A DNA stretch of 64,000 bases from Anisus vortex. Its lineage: Eukaryota > Mollusca > Gastropoda > Planorbidae. Positions 10,354 to 23,490 of the stretch are shown in pieces; the first letter of the stretch is position 1, and each line of letters begins with the position of its first letter. Under the pieces are notes generated by a model. That model was not told the DNA's origin. It saw only the letters and a list, made by a program, of their open reading frames with translations, and did not search any database. Made by a program: the position numbers and the translations under genes. The stretch spans positions 62,001 to 126,000 of the forward strand of contig CASBPS010000159.1 of the NCBI GenBank assembly GCA_949126835.1. Reading direction: 5' to 3'.

Positions 10354-13300
10354 GTGCGGGGCCATAGCAGACGAATTCAGAGCTAGTCACCAATTTTATC
10401 TTCAATTTTAAAAAGGTTACTAGGTGCGGGGCTATAGCAGACGAAATCTGAGCTAGTCACCAATTTTATCTTCAATTTTATAAAGGTTACTAAACGCGGG
10501 ACTAAAGCAGACGAAATCGGAGCTAGTCACCAATTTTATCTTTAATTTTAAAAAAGGTTACTAAGTGCGGGGCTATAGCAGACGAAATCGGAGCTAGTCA
10601 CCAATTTTATCTTCAATTTTTTAAAGGTTACTAAACGCGGGACTAAAGCAGACGAAATCGGAGCTAGTCACCAATTTTATCCTCAATTTTTAAAAACGTT
10701 ACTAATCGCGGGGCTATAACAGAAGAAATCGAAGCTAGTCACAAATTTTATCTTCAATTTTAAAAAGGTTACTAAATGCGGGGCTATAGCAGACGAAATA
10801 AGAGCTAGTCACCCATTTTATCTTCAATTTTAAAAAGGTTACTAAGTGCGGGGCTATAGCAGACGAAATCGGAGCTGGTCACCAATTTTATCTTCAATTT
10901 TAAAAAGGCTACTAAGTGCGGGGCTATAGCAGACGAAATCGGAGCTAGTCACCAATTTTATCTTCAATTTAATAACGTTACTAAGTGCGGGGCTATAGCA
11001 GAAGAAATCGGAGCTAGTCAACAATTTAATCTTCAATTTTAAAAAGGCTACTAAGTGCGGGGCTATAGCAGACGAAATTGGAGCTAGTCACCAATTTTAT
11101 CTTCAATTTTAAAAAGGTTACTAAGTGCGGGGCTATAGCAGACGAAATCGGAGCTAGTCACCAATTTTATCTTCAATTTTAAAAAGGTTACTAAGTGCGG
11201 GGCTATAGGAGATGAGATCGGAGCTAGTCACCAATTTTATCTTTAATTTTAAAATGGTTACTAAGTGCGGGGCTATAGCAGACAAAATCGGAGCTAGTCA
11301 CCAATTTAATCTTCTATTTTAAAAAGGTTACTAAGTGCGGGGCCATAGCAGACGAATTCAGAGCTAGTCAACAATTTTATCTTCAATTTTAAAAAGGTTA
11401 CTAGGTGCGGGGCTATAGCAGACGAAATCGGAGCTAGTCACCAATTTTATCTTCAATTTTATAAAGGTTACTAAACGCTGGACTAAAGCAGACGAAATCG
11501 GAGCTAGTCACCAATTTTATCTTCAATTTTAAAAAGGTTACTAAGTGCGGGGCTATAGCAGACGAAATCGGAGCTAGTCACCAATTTTATCTTCAATTTT
11601 ATAAATGTTACTAAACGCTGGACTAAAGCAGACGAAATCGGAGCTAGTCACCAATTTTATCCTCAATTTTAAAAAGGTTACTGAGTGCGGGGCTATAGCA
11701 GACGAAATCGGAGCTAGTCACCAATTTTATCTTCAATTTTAAAAAGGTTACTGAGTGCGGGGCTATAGCAGACGAAATCGGAGCTAGTCACCAATTTTAT
11801 CTTCAATTTTAAAAAGGTTACTAAGTGCGGGGCTATAGCAGACTAAATCAGAGCTAGTCACCAATTGTATTTTCAATTTTATAAAGGTTACTAAACGCTG
11901 GACTAAAGCAGACGAAATCGGAGCTAGTCACCAATTTTATCTTCAATTTTAAAAAGATTACTATGTGCGGGGCTATAGCAGACGAAATCGGAGCTAGTCA
12001 CCATTTTTATCTTCAATTTTATAAAGGTTTCTAAACGCGGGACTAAAGCAGACGAAATCGGAGCTAGTCACCAATTTTATCCTCAATTTTTAAAAAGGTT
12101 ACTAAGTGCGGGGCTATAAAAGACGAAATCGAAGCTCGTCACAAATTTTATCTTCAATTTTAAAAAGGTTACTAAATGCGGGGCTATAGCAGACGAAAAA
12201 ATAGCTAGTTACCCATTTTATCTTCAATTTTAAAAAGGTTACTAAGTGCGGGGCTATAGCAGACGAAATCGGAGCTGGTCACCAATTTTATCTTCAATTT
12301 TTAAAATGTTTCTCAGTGCGGGGCTATAGCAGACGAAATCGGAGCTAGTCACCAATTTTATCTTCAATTTTAAAAAAGTTACTAAGTGCGGGGCTATAGC
12401 AGACGAAATCGGAGCTAGTCACCAATTTTATCTTCAATTTTAAAAAGGTTACTAAGTGCAAGGCTATAGCAGAGGAAATCGGAGCTAGTCACCAATTTTA
12501 TCTTTAATTTTAAAATGGTTACTAAGTGCGGGGCTATAGCAGACAAAATCGGAGCTAGTCACCAATTTAATCTTCTATTTTAAAAAGGTTACTAAGTGCG
12601 GGGCCATAGCAGACGAATTCAGAGCTAGTCACCAATTTTATCTTCAATTTTAAAAAGGTTACTAGGTGCGGGGCTATAGCAGACGAAATTGGAGCTAGTC
12701 ACCAATTTTATCTTCAATTTTATAAAGGTTACTAAACGCGGGACTAAAGCAGACGAAATCGGAGCTAGTCACCAATTTTATCTTCAATTTTAAAAAGGTT
12801 ACTAAGTGCGGGGCTATAGCAGACGAAATCGGAGCTAGTCACCAATTTTATCTTCAATTTTTTAAAGGTTACTAAACGCGGGACTAAAGCAGACGAAATC
12901 GGAGCTAGTCACCAATTTTATCTTCAATTGTAAAAAGGTTACTAAACGCGGGACTAAAGCAGACGAAATCGGAGCTAGTCACCAATTTTATCCTCAATTT
13001 TTAAAAAGGTTACTAAGTGCGGGGCTATAACAGACATCGAAGCTAGTCACAAATTTTATCTTCAATTTTAAAAAGGTTACTAAATGCGGGGCTATAGCAG
13101 ACGAAATAAGAGCTAGTCACCCTGTTTATCTTCAATTTTAAAAAGGTTACTAAGTGCGGGGCTATAGCAGACGAAATCGGAGCTGGGCACCAATTTTATT
13201 TTCAATTTTAAAAAGGCTACTAAGTGCGGGGCTATAGCAGACGAAATCGGAGCTAGTCACCAATTTTATCTTCAATTTAATAACGTTACTAAGTGCGGGG

Positions 13301-15180
13301 CTATAGCAGACGAAATCGGAGCTAGTAAACAATTTTATCTTCAATTTTTAAAACGTTACTCAGTGCGGGGCTATAGCAGACGAAATCGGAGCTAGTCACC
13401 AATTTTATCTTCAATTTTAAAAAGGTTACTAAGTGCGGGGCTATAGCAGACAAAATCGGAGCTAGTCACCAATTTAATCTTCTATTTTAAAAAGGTTACT
13501 AAGTGCGGGGCCATAGCAGACGAATTCAGAGCTAGTCAACAATTTTATCTTCAATTTTAAAAAGGTTACTAAGTGCGGGGCTATAGCAGACGAAATCGGA
13601 GCTAGTCACCAATTTTATCTTCAATTTTATAAAGGTTACTAAACGCGGGACTAAAGCAGACGAAATCGGAGCTAGTCACCAATTTTATCTTCAATTTTAA
13701 AAAGGTTACTGAGTGCGGGGCTATAGCAGACGAAATCGGAGCTAGTCACCAATTTTATCTTCAATTTTAAAAAGGTTACTAAGTGCGGGGCTATAGCAGA
13801 CTAAATCAGAGCTAGTCACCAAATTTATCTTCAATTTTTAAAAAGGTTACTAAGTGCGGGGCTATAACAGACGAAATCGAAGCTAGTCACCAATTTTATC
13901 TTCAATTTTAAAAAGGTTACTAAATGCGGGGCTATAGCAGACGAAATAAAAGCTAGTCACCCATTTTATCTTCAATTTTTAAAAGGTTACTAAGTGCGGG
14001 GCTATAGCAGACGAAATCGGAGCTGGTCACCAATTTTATCTTCAATTTTAAAAAGGCTACTAAGTGCGGGGCTATAGCAGACGAAATCGGAGCTAGTCAC
14101 CAATTTTATCTTCAATTTAATAACGTTTCTAAGTGCGGGGCTATAGCAGACGAAATCGGAGCTAGTCAACAATTTTATCGTCAATTTTAAAAAGGTTACT
14201 AAGTGCGGGGCTATAGCAGACGAAATCGGAGGAAGTAACCAATTTTATCTTCAATTTTAAAAAGGTTACTAAGTTCGGGGCTATAGCAGACAAAATCTGA
14301 GCTAGTCACCAATTTTATCTTCAATTTTAAAAAGGCTACTAAGTGAAACGCTATAGCAGACGAAATCGGAGCTAGTCACCAATTTTATCTTCAATTTTAA
14401 AAAGGTTACTAAGTGCGGGGCTATAGCAGACGAAATCGGAGCTAGTCACCAATTTTATCTTCAATTTTAAAAAGGTTACTAAGTGCGGGGCTATAGCAGA
14501 CAAAATCGGAGCTAGTCACCAATTTAATCTTCTATTTTAAAAAGGTTACTAAGTGCGGGGCCATAGCAGACGAATTCAGAGCTAGTCACCAATTTTATCT
14601 TCAATTTTAAAAAGGTTACTAGGTGCGGGGCTATAGCAGACGAAATCGGAGCTAGTCACCAATTTTATCTTCAATTTTATAAAGGTTACTAAACGCGGGA
14701 CTAAAGCAGACGAAATTGGAGCTAGTCACCAATTTTATCTTCAATTTTAAAAAGGTTACTAAGTGCGGGGCTATAGCAGACGAAATCGGAGCTAGTCACC
14801 AATTTTATCTTTAATTTTATAAAGGTTACTAAACGCGGGACTAAAGCAGACGAAATCGATGCTAGTCACAAATTTTATCTTCAATTTTTAAAAGGTTACT
14901 AAATGCGGGGCTATAGCAGACGAAATAAGAGCTAGTCACCCATTTTATCTTCAATTTTAAAAAGGTTACTAAGTGCGGGGCTATAGCAGACGAAATCAGA
15001 GCTAGTCACCAATTTTATCTTCAATTTAATAACGTTACAAAGTTCGGGGCTATAGCAGAGGAAATCGGAGCTAGTCAACAATTTTATCTTCAATTTTTAA
15101 AATGTTACTCAGTGCGGGGCTATAGCAGACGAAATCGGAGCTAGTCACCAATTTTATTTTCAATTTTAAAAAGGTTACTA
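10354..15180 (+). repeat. mixed satellite block without one clear long period
   Basis: This stretch is satellite only. EcoRI-site monomers preceded by GGGGCCATAG recur near 10,354, 11,337, 12,598, 13,515 and 14,546 at uneven spacing. Signature triplets are at 10,854, 13,162 and 14,002 (the last pair 840 bp, 12 monomers, apart). The left part copies 180-1,420 and the right part copies 2,700-3,740. Near 13,030 one monomer has a private 3-base loss (CAGACATCGAAGC in place of CAGACGAAATCGAAGC). Confidence 0.8.
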
Positions 15181-16940
15181 AGTGCGGGGCTATAGCAAAC
15201 AAAATCGGAGCAAGTCACCAATTTTATCTTCAATTTTAAAAAGGTTACTAAGTGCGGGGCTATAGCAGACGAAATCGGAGCTAGTCACCAATTTTATCTT
15301 TATTTTTAAAATGGTTACTAAGTGCGGGGCTATAGCAGACAAAATCGGAGCTAGTCACCAATTTAATTTTCTATTTTTAAAAGGTTACTAAGTGCGGGGC
15401 CATAACAGACGAATTTAGAGCTAGTCACCAATTTTATCTTCAATTTTAAAAAGGTTACTAGGTGCGGGGCTATAGCAGACGAAATCGGAGCTAGTCACAA
15501 ATTTTATCTTCAATTTTATAAAGGTTACTAAACGCGGGACTAAAGCAGACGAAATCGGAGCTAGTCACCAATTTTAACTTCAATTTTAATAAGGTTACTA
15601 AGTGCGGGGCTATAGCAGACGAAATCGGAGCTAGTCACCAATTTTATCTTCAATTTTTTAAAGGTTACTAAACGCGGGACTAAAGCAGACGAAATCGGAG
15701 CTAGTCACCAATTGTATCCTCAATTTTTAAAAAGGTTACTAAGTGCGGGGCTATAACAGACGAAATCGAAGCTAGTCACAAATTTTATCTTCAATTTTAA
15801 AAAGGTTACTAAATGCGGGGCTATAGCAGACGAAATAAGAGCTAGTCACCCATTTTATCTTCAATTTTAAAAAGGTTACTAAGTGCGGGGCTATAGCAGA
15901 CGAAATCGGAGCTGGTCACCAATTTTATCTTCAATTTTAAAAAGGCTACTAAGTGCGGGGCTATAGCAGACGAAATCGGAGCTAGTCACCAATTTTATCT
16001 TCAATTTAATAACGTTTCAAGTGCGGGGCTAAAGCAGACGAAATCGGAGCTAGTCAACAATTTTATCTTCAATTTTTAAAAAGTTACTCAGTGCGGGGCT
16101 ATAGCAGACGAAATCGGAGCTAGTCGCCAATTTTATCTTCAATTTTAAAAAGGTTACTAAGTGCGGGGCTATAGCAGACAAAATCGGAGCTAGTCACCAA
16201 TTTTATCTTCAATTTTAAAAAGGCTACTAAGTGCGGGGCTATAGCAGACGAAATCGGAGCTAGTCACCAATTTTATCTTCAATTATAAAAAGGTTACTAA
16301 GTGCGGGGCTATAGCAGACGAAATCGGAGCTAGTTACCAATTTTATCTTCAATTTTAAAAAGGTTACTAAGTGCGGGGCTATAGCAGACGAAATCGGAGC
16401 TAGTCACCAATTTTATCTTTAATTTTAAAATGGTTACTAAGTGCGGGGCTATAGCAGACAAAATCGGAGCTAGTCACCAATTTAATCTTCTATTTTAAAA
16501 AGGTTACTAAGTGCGGGGCCATAGCAGACGAATTCAGAGCTAGTCAACAATTTTATCTTCAATTTTAAAAAGGTTACTAATTGCGGGGCTATAGCAGACG
16601 AAATCGTAGCTAGTCACCAAATTTATCTTCAATTTTATATAGGTTACTAAACGCGGGACTAAAGCAGACGAAATCGGAGCTAGTCACCAATTTTATCTTC
16701 AATTTTAAAAAGGTTACTAAGTGCGGGGCTATAGCAGACGAAATCGGAGCTAGTCACCAATTTTATCCTCAATTTTAAAAAGGTTACTAAGTGCGGGGCT
16801 ATAGCAGACAAAATCGGAGCTAGTCACCAATTTTATCCTCAATTTTAAAAAGGTTACTGAGTGCGGGGCTATAGCAGACGAAATCGGAGCTAGTCACCAA
16901 TTTTATCTTCAATTTTAAAAAGGTTACTGAGTGCGGGGCT
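14480..16940 (+). repeat. source or sister of the displaced block at about 27,980-30,580
   Basis: With offsets of 13,500 and then 13,570 bp (one extra monomer), rare variants agree: CGAAATCGATGCTAG near 14,862 against CGAAATCGAAGCTAG near 28,341, GAATTTAGAGC, ATTTTAACTTC at 15,571 and 29,141, the signature GCTGGTC monomer at about 15,891 and 29,461, CAATTATAAAAAGG at about 16,280 and 29,850, and TTTTATATAGG at about 16,633 against TTTTATATAGAATAC at about 30,203. The direction of copying cannot be read from the sequence. Confidence 0.78.
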
Positions 16941-18270
16941 ATAGCAGACGAAACCGGAGCTAGTCACCAATTTTATCTTCATTTTTAAAAAGGTTACTAA
17001 GTGCGGGGCTATAGCAGACTAAATCAGAGCTAGTCACCAAATTTATCTTCAATTTTTAAAAAGGTTACTAAGTGCGGGGCTATAACAGACGAAATCGAAG
17101 CTAGTCACCCATTTTATCTTCAATTTTTAAAAGGTTACTAAGTGCGGGGCTATAGCAGACGAAATCGGAGCTGGTCACCAATTTTATCTTCAATTTTAAA
17201 AAGGTTACTAAGTGTGGGGCTATAGCAGACGAAATCGGAGCTAGTCACCAATTTTATCTTCAATTTAACAACGTTACAAAGTGCAGGGCTATAGCAGACG
17301 AAATCGGAGCTAGTCAACAATTTTATCTTCAATTTTAAAAGAGTTACTAAGTGCGGGGCTATAGCAGACGAAATCGGAGCTAGTCACCAATTTTATCTTC
17401 AATTTTAAAAAGATTACTAAGTGCGGGGCTATAGCAGACTAAATCAGAGCTAGTCACCAATTTTATTTTCAATTTTAAAAAGGTTACTAAGTGCAGGGCT
17501 AAAGCAGATGAAATCGGAGCTAGTCACCAAATTTATCTTCAATTTTTAAAAAGGTTACTAAGTGCGGGGCTATAACAGACGAAATCGGAGCTAGTCACCA
17601 ATTTTATCTTTAATTTTAAAAAGGTTACTAAATGCGGGGCTAGAGCAGACAAATAAGAGCTAGTCACCCATTTTATCTTCAATTTTTAAAAGGTTACTAA
17701 TTGCGGGGCTATAGCAGACGAAATCGGAGCTGGTCACCAATTTTATCTTTAATTTTAAAAAGGCTACCAAGTGCGGGGCTATAGCAGACGAAATCGGAGC
17801 TAGTCACCAATTTTATCTTCAATTTAATAACGTTACTAAGTGCGGGGCTATAGCAGACGAAATCGGAGCTAGTCAAGAATTTTATCTTCACTTTTAAAAA
17901 GGTTACTAACTGCGGGGCTATAGCAGACGAAATCGGAGGTAGTCACCAATTTTATCTTCAATTTTAAAAAGGTTACTAAGTGCGGGGCTATAGCAGACAA
18001 AATCGGAGCTAGTCACCAATTTTATCTTTAATTTAATAACGTTACTAAGTGCGGGGCTATAGCAGACGAAATCGGAGCTAGTCAACAATTTCATCTTCAA
18101 TTTTTAAAATGTTACTCAGTGCGGGGCTATAGCAGACGAAATCGGAGCTAGTCACCAATTTTATCTTCAATTTTAAAAAGGTTACTAAGTGCGGGGCTAT
18201 AGCAGACGAAATCGGAGCTAGTCACCAATTTTATCTTCAATTTTAAAAAGGCTACTAAGTGCGAGGCTAT
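15190..18270 (+). repeat. 3,077-bp tandem duplication, copy 1
   Basis: With an offset of 3,077 bp (44 x 70 - 3), this block matches the next one through many rare variants: GGAGCAAGTC, CTATTTTTAAAAGG, CATAACAGACGAATTTAG, ATTTTAACTTCAATTTTAA, ATTGTATCC, AACGTTTCAAGTGCGG with GGGGCTAAAGC, GTCGCCAATT, and CAATTATAAAAAGG followed by GTTACCAATT. It keeps the five monomers at about 16,510-16,860 that copy 2 lacks. Confidence 0.85.
17150..18100 (+). repeat. 951-bp block P, copy 1 of 3
   Basis: This block appears three times: 17,150-18,100, 19,877-20,827 and 24,004-24,954. All three carry AACAACGTTACAAAGTGC, a GCAGGGC monomer, TTTTAAAAGAGTTAC, GCTAGAGCAGACAAATAAG (a 69-bp loss variant), GGCTACCAAG, GTCAAGAATTTT followed by TTCACTTTTAAAAAGG, and GGAGGTAGTCACC. 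There is no net length change between copies, and only isolated base differences (for example GGTTACTAACTGCG at 17,901 against GGTTACTAAGTGCG in the others). Related but diverged versions sit inside the 1,609-bp units at 34.7-38.9 kb. Confidence 0.85.
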
Positions 18271-20995
18271 AGCAGACAAAATCGGAGCAAGTCACCAATT
18301 TTATCTTCAATTTTAAAAAGGTTACTAAGTGCGGGGCTATAGCAGACGAAATCGGAGCTAGTCACCAATTTTATCTTTAATTTTAAAATGGTTACTAAGT
18401 GCGGGGCTATAGCAGACAAAATCGGAGCTAGTCACCAATTTAATTTTCTATTTTTAAAAGGTTACTAAGTGCGGGGCCATAACAGACGAATTTAGAGCTA
18501 GTCACCAATTTTATCTTCAATTTTAAAAAGGTTACTAGGTGCGGGGCTATAGCAGACGAAATCGGAGCTAGTCACAAATTTTATCTTCAATTTTATAAAG
18601 GTTACTAAACGCGGGACTAAAGCAGACGAAATCGGAGCTAGTCACCAATTTTAACTTCAATTTTAATAAGGTTACTAAGTGCGGGGCTATAGCAGACGAA
18701 ATCGGAGCTAGTCACCAATTTTATCTTCAATTTTTTAAAGGTTACTAAACGCGGGACTAAAGCAGACGAAATCGGAGCTAGTCACCAATTGTATCCTCAA
18801 TTTTTAAAAAGGTTACTAAGTGCGGGGCTATAACAGACGAAATCGAAGCTAGTCACAAATTTTATCTTCAATTTTAAAAAGGTTACTAAATGCGGGGCTA
18901 TAGCAGACGAAATAAGAGCTAGTCACCCATTTTATCTTCAATTTTAAAAAGGTTACTAAGTGCGGGGCTATAGCAGACGAAATCGGAGCTGGTCACCAAT
19001 TTTATCTTCAATTTTAAAAAGGCTACTAAGTGCGGGGCTATAGCAGACGAAATCGGAGCTAGTCACCAATTTTATCTTCAATTTAATAACGTTTCAAGTG
19101 CGGGGCTAAAGCAGACGAAATCGGAGCTAGTCAACAATTTTATCTTCAATTTTTAAAATGTTACTCAGTGCGGGGCTATAGCAGACGAAATCGGAGCTAG
19201 TCGCCAATTTTATCTTCAATTTTAAAAAGGTTACTAAGTGCGGGGCTATAGCAGACAAAATCGGAGCTAGTCACCAATTTTATCTTCAATTTTAAAAAGG
19301 CTACTAAGTGCGGGGCTATAGCAGACGAAATCGGAGCTAGTCACCAATTTTATCTTCAATTATAAAAAGGTTACTAAGTGCGGGGCTATAGCAGACGAAA
19401 TCGGAGCTAGTTACCAATTTTATCTTCAATTTTAAAAAGGTTACTAAGTGCGGGGCTATAGCAGACGAAATCGGAGCTAGTCACCAATTTTATCTTTAAT
19501 TTTAAAATGGTTACTAAGTGCGGGGCTATAGCAGACAAAATCGGAGCTAGTCACCAATTTAATCTTCTATTTTAAAAAGGTTACTAAGTGCGGGGCTATA
19601 GCAGACGAAATCGGAGCTAGTCACCAATTTTATCTTCAATTTTAAAAAGGTTACTGAGTGCGGGGCTATAGCAGACGAAACCGGAGCTAGTCACCAATTT
19701 TATCTTCATTTTTAAAAAGGTTACTAAGTGCGGGGCTATAGCAGACTAAATCAGAGCTAGTCACCAAATTTATCTTCAATTTTTAAAAAGGTTACTAAGT
19801 GCGGGGCTATAACAGACGAAATCGAAGCTAGTCACCCATTTTATCTTCAATTTTTAAAAGGTTACTAAGTGCGGGGCTATAGCAGACGAAATCGGAGCTG
19901 GTCACCAATTTTATCTTCAATTTTAAAAAGGTTACTAAGTGTGGGGCTATAGCAGACGAAATCGGAGCTAGTCACCAATTTTATCTTCAATTTAACAACG
20001 TTACAAAGTGCAGGGCTATAGCAGACGAAATCGGAGCTAGTCAACAATTTTATCTTCAATTTTAAAAGAGTTACTAAGTGCGGGGCTATAGCAGACGAAA
20101 TCGGAGCTAGTCACCAATTTTATCTTCAATTTTAAAAAGATTACTAAGTGCGGGGCTATAGCAGACTAAATCAGATCTAGTCACCAATTTTATTTTCAAT
20201 TTTAAAAAGGTTACTAAGTGCAGGGCTAAAGCAGATGAAATCGGAGCTAGTCACCAAATTTATCTTCAATTTTTAAAAAGGTTACTAAGTGCGGGGCTAT
20301 AACAGACGAAATCGGAGCTAGTCACCAATTTTATCTTTAATTTTAAAAAGGTTACTAAATGCGGGGCTAGAGCAGACAAATAAGAGCTAGTCACCCATTT
20401 TATCTTCAATTTTTAAAAGGTTACTAATTGCGGGGCTATAGCAGACGAAATCGGAGCTGGTCACCAATTTTATCTTTAATTTTAAAAAGGCTACCAAGTG
20501 CGGGGCTATAGCAGACGAAATCGGAGCTAGTCACCAATTTTATCTTCAATTTAATAACGTTACTAAGTGCGGGGCTATAGCAGACGAAATCGGAGCTAGT
20601 CAAGAATTTTATCTTCACTTTTAAAAAGGTTACTAAGTGCGGGGCTATAGCAGACGAAATCGGAGGTAGTCACCAATTTTATCTTCAATTTTAAAAAGGT
20701 TACTAAGTGCGGGGCTATAGCAGACAAAATCGGAGCTAGTCACCAATTTTATCTTTAATTTAATAACGTTACTAAGTGCGGGGCTATAGCAGACGAAATC
20801 GGAGCTAGTCAACAATTTCATCTTCAATTTTTAAAATGTTACTCAGTGCGGGGCTATAGCAGACGAAATCGGAGCTAGTCACCAATTTTATCTTCAATTT
20901 TAAAAAGGTTACTAAGTGCGGGGCTATAGCAGACGAAATCGGAGCTAGTCACCAATTTTATCTTCAATTTTAAAAAGGCTACTAAGTGCGGGGCT
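18271..20995 (+). repeat. 3,077-bp tandem duplication, copy 2, minus five monomers
   Basis: The copy aligns to copy 1 at +3,077 up to about 19,586 and at +2,727 from about 19,597 onward, so exactly 350 bp (five monomers) is missing. The duplication joint lies in the interval of about 18,253-18,289, between the GGCTACTAAG and GAGCAAGTC markers. A private change, TCAGATCTAG near 20,170, creates a BglII site not seen in the sister copies. Confidence 0.85.
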
Positions 20996-23480
20996 ATAGC
21001 AGACAAAATCGGAGCTAGTCAACAATTTTATTTTCAATTTTAAAAAGGTTACTAAGTGCGGGGCTATAGCAGACGAAATCGGAGCTAGTCACCAATTTTA
21101 TCTTCAATTTTAAAAAGGTTACTAAGTGCGGGGCTATAGCAGACGAAATCGGAGCTAGTCACCAATTTTATCTTTAATTTTAAAATGGTTACTAAGTGCG
21201 GGGCTATAGCAGACAAAATCGGAGCTAGTCACCAATTTAATCTTCTATTTTAAAAAGGTTACTAAGTGCAGGGCCATAGCAGACGAATTCAGAGCTAGTC
21301 ACCAATTTTATCTTCAATTTTAAAAAGGTTACTAGGTGCGGGGCTATAGCAGACGAAATCGGAGCTAGTCACCAATTTTATCTTCAATTTTATAAAGTTT
21401 ACTAAACGCGGGACTAAAGCAGACGAAATCGGAGCTAGTCACCAATTTTATCTTCAATTTTAAAAAGGTTACTAAGTGCGGGGCTATAGCAGACGAAATC
21501 GGAGCTAGTCACCAATTTTATCCTCAATTTTAAAAAGGTTACTAAGTGCGGGGCTATAGCAGACGAAATCGGAGCTAGTCACCAATTTTATCTTCAATTT
21601 TAAAAAGGTTACTAAGTGCGGGGCTATAGCAGATGAAATCGGAGCTAGTCACCAATTTTATCTTCAATTTTAAAAAGGTTACTGAGTGCGGGGCTATAGC
21701 AGACGAAACCGGAGCTAGACACCAATTTTATCTTCAATTTTAAAAAGGTTACTGAGTGCGGGGCTAAAGCAGACGAAATCGGAGCTAGTCACCAATTTTA
21801 TCTTCAATTTTAAAAAGGTTACTAAGTGCGGGGCTATAGCAGACTAAATCAGAGCTAGTCACCAAATTTATCTTCAATTTTAAAAAGGTTACTAAGTGCG
21901 GGGCTATAACAGACGAAATTGAAGCTAGTCACCAATTTTATCTTCAATTTTAAAAAGGTTACTAAATGCGGGGCTATAGCAGACAAAATAAGAGCTAGTC
22001 ACCCATTTTATCTTCAATTTTTAAAAGGTTACTAAGTGCGGGGCTATAGCAGACAAAATCGGAGCTGGTCACCAATTTTATCTTCAATTTAAAAAGGCTA
22101 CTAAGTGCGGGGCTATAGCTGACGAAATCGGAGCTAGTCAACAATTTTATCTTCAATTTTAAAAAGGTTACTAAGTGCGGGGCTATAGCAGACGAAATCG
22201 GAGCTAGTCACCAATTTTATCTTCAATTTTAAAAAGGTTACTAAGTGCGGGGCTATAGCAGACGAAATCGGAGCTAGTCACCAATTTTATCTTTAATTTT
22301 AAAATGGTTACTAAGTGCGGGGCTATAGCAGACAAAATCGGAGCTAGTCACCAATTTAATCTTCTATTTTAAAAAGGTTACTAAGTGCAGGGCCATAGCA
22401 GACGAATTCAGAGCTAGTCACCAATTTTATCTTCAATTTTAAAAAGGTTTCTAGGTGCGGGGCTATAGCAGACGAAATCGGAGCTAGTCACCAATTTTAT
22501 CTTCAATTTTATAAAGGTTACTAAGTGCGGGGCTATAGCAGACGAAATCGGAGCTGGTCACCAACTTTATCCTCAATTTTAAAAAGGTTACTAAGTGCGG
22601 GGCTATAGCGGACGAAATCGGAGCTAGTCACCAATTTGATCTTTAATTTTAAAAAGGTTACTAAGTGCGGGGCTATAGCAGATGAAATCGGAGCTAGTCA
22701 CCAATTTTATCTTCAATTTTAAAAAGGTTACTGAGTGCGGGGCTATAGCAGACGAAATCGGAGCTAGACACCAATTTTATCTTCAATTTTAAAAAGGTTA
22801 CTGAGTGCGGGGCTATAGCAGACGAAATCGGAGCTAGTCACCAATTTTATCTTCAATTTTAAAAAGGTTGCTAAGTGCGGGGCTATAGCAGACTAAATCA
22901 GAGCTAGTCACCAAATTTATCTTTAATTTTTAAAAAGGTTACTAAGTGCGGGGCTATAACAGACGAAATCGAAGCTAGTCACCAATTTTATCTTCAATTT
23001 TAAAAAGGTTACTAAATGCGGGGCTATAGCAGACAAAATAAGAGCTAGTCACCCATTTTATCTTCAATTTTTAAAAGGTTACTAAGTGCGGGGCTATAGC
23101 AGACGAAATCGGAGCTGGTCACCAATTTTATCTTCAATTTTAAAAAGGCTACTAAGTGCGGGGCTATAGCTGACGAAATCGGAGCTAGTCACAAATTTTA
23201 TCTTCAATTTAATAACGTTACTAAGTGCGGGGCTATAGCAGACGAAATCGGAGCTAGTCAACAATTTTATCTTCAATTTTAAAAGGGTTACTAAGTGCGG
23301 GGCTATAGCAGACGAAATCGGAGCTAGTCACCAATTTTATCTTCAATTTTAAAAAGGTTACTAAGTGCGGGGCTATAGAAGACTAAATCAGAGCTAGTCA
23401 CCAATTTTATCTTCAATTTTAAAAAGGTTACTAAGTGCAGGGCTATAGCAGACGAAATCGGAGCTAGTCACTAAAATTAT
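19597..23480 (+). repeat. 4.1-kb tandem duplication, copy 1
   Basis: From 19,877 the block matches 24,004 onward at +4,127 (59 x 70 - 3). At 23,094 the offset has become 4,057, because copy 2 lacks one monomer, the GATGAAATC copy near 21,630. Shared rare variants include GCTAGACACC, GGGGCTAAAGC after ACTGAGTGC, GCTGACGAAATC, TTTAAAAAGGCTAC, CAACTTTATCC, GCGGACGAAATC with AATTTGATC, GGTTGCTAAG, and CACTAAAATTATC at about 23,470. Confidence 0.85.
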
Positions 23481-23490
23481 CTTCAATTTT

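Noticed and set aside
13021..13040. 3-base loss (CAGACATCGAAGC) as a functional site
   Set aside because: It occurs once, does not create a recognisable motif and is best explained as a private mutation of one monomer.
16630..16650. Transposon end or target-site joint at the ATATAGG variant
   Set aside because: The same string recurs at 23,491 and in modified form near 30,203, 31,602, 32,791 and 34,190 inside normal monomers, so it is an inherited satellite variant and not an insertion scar.
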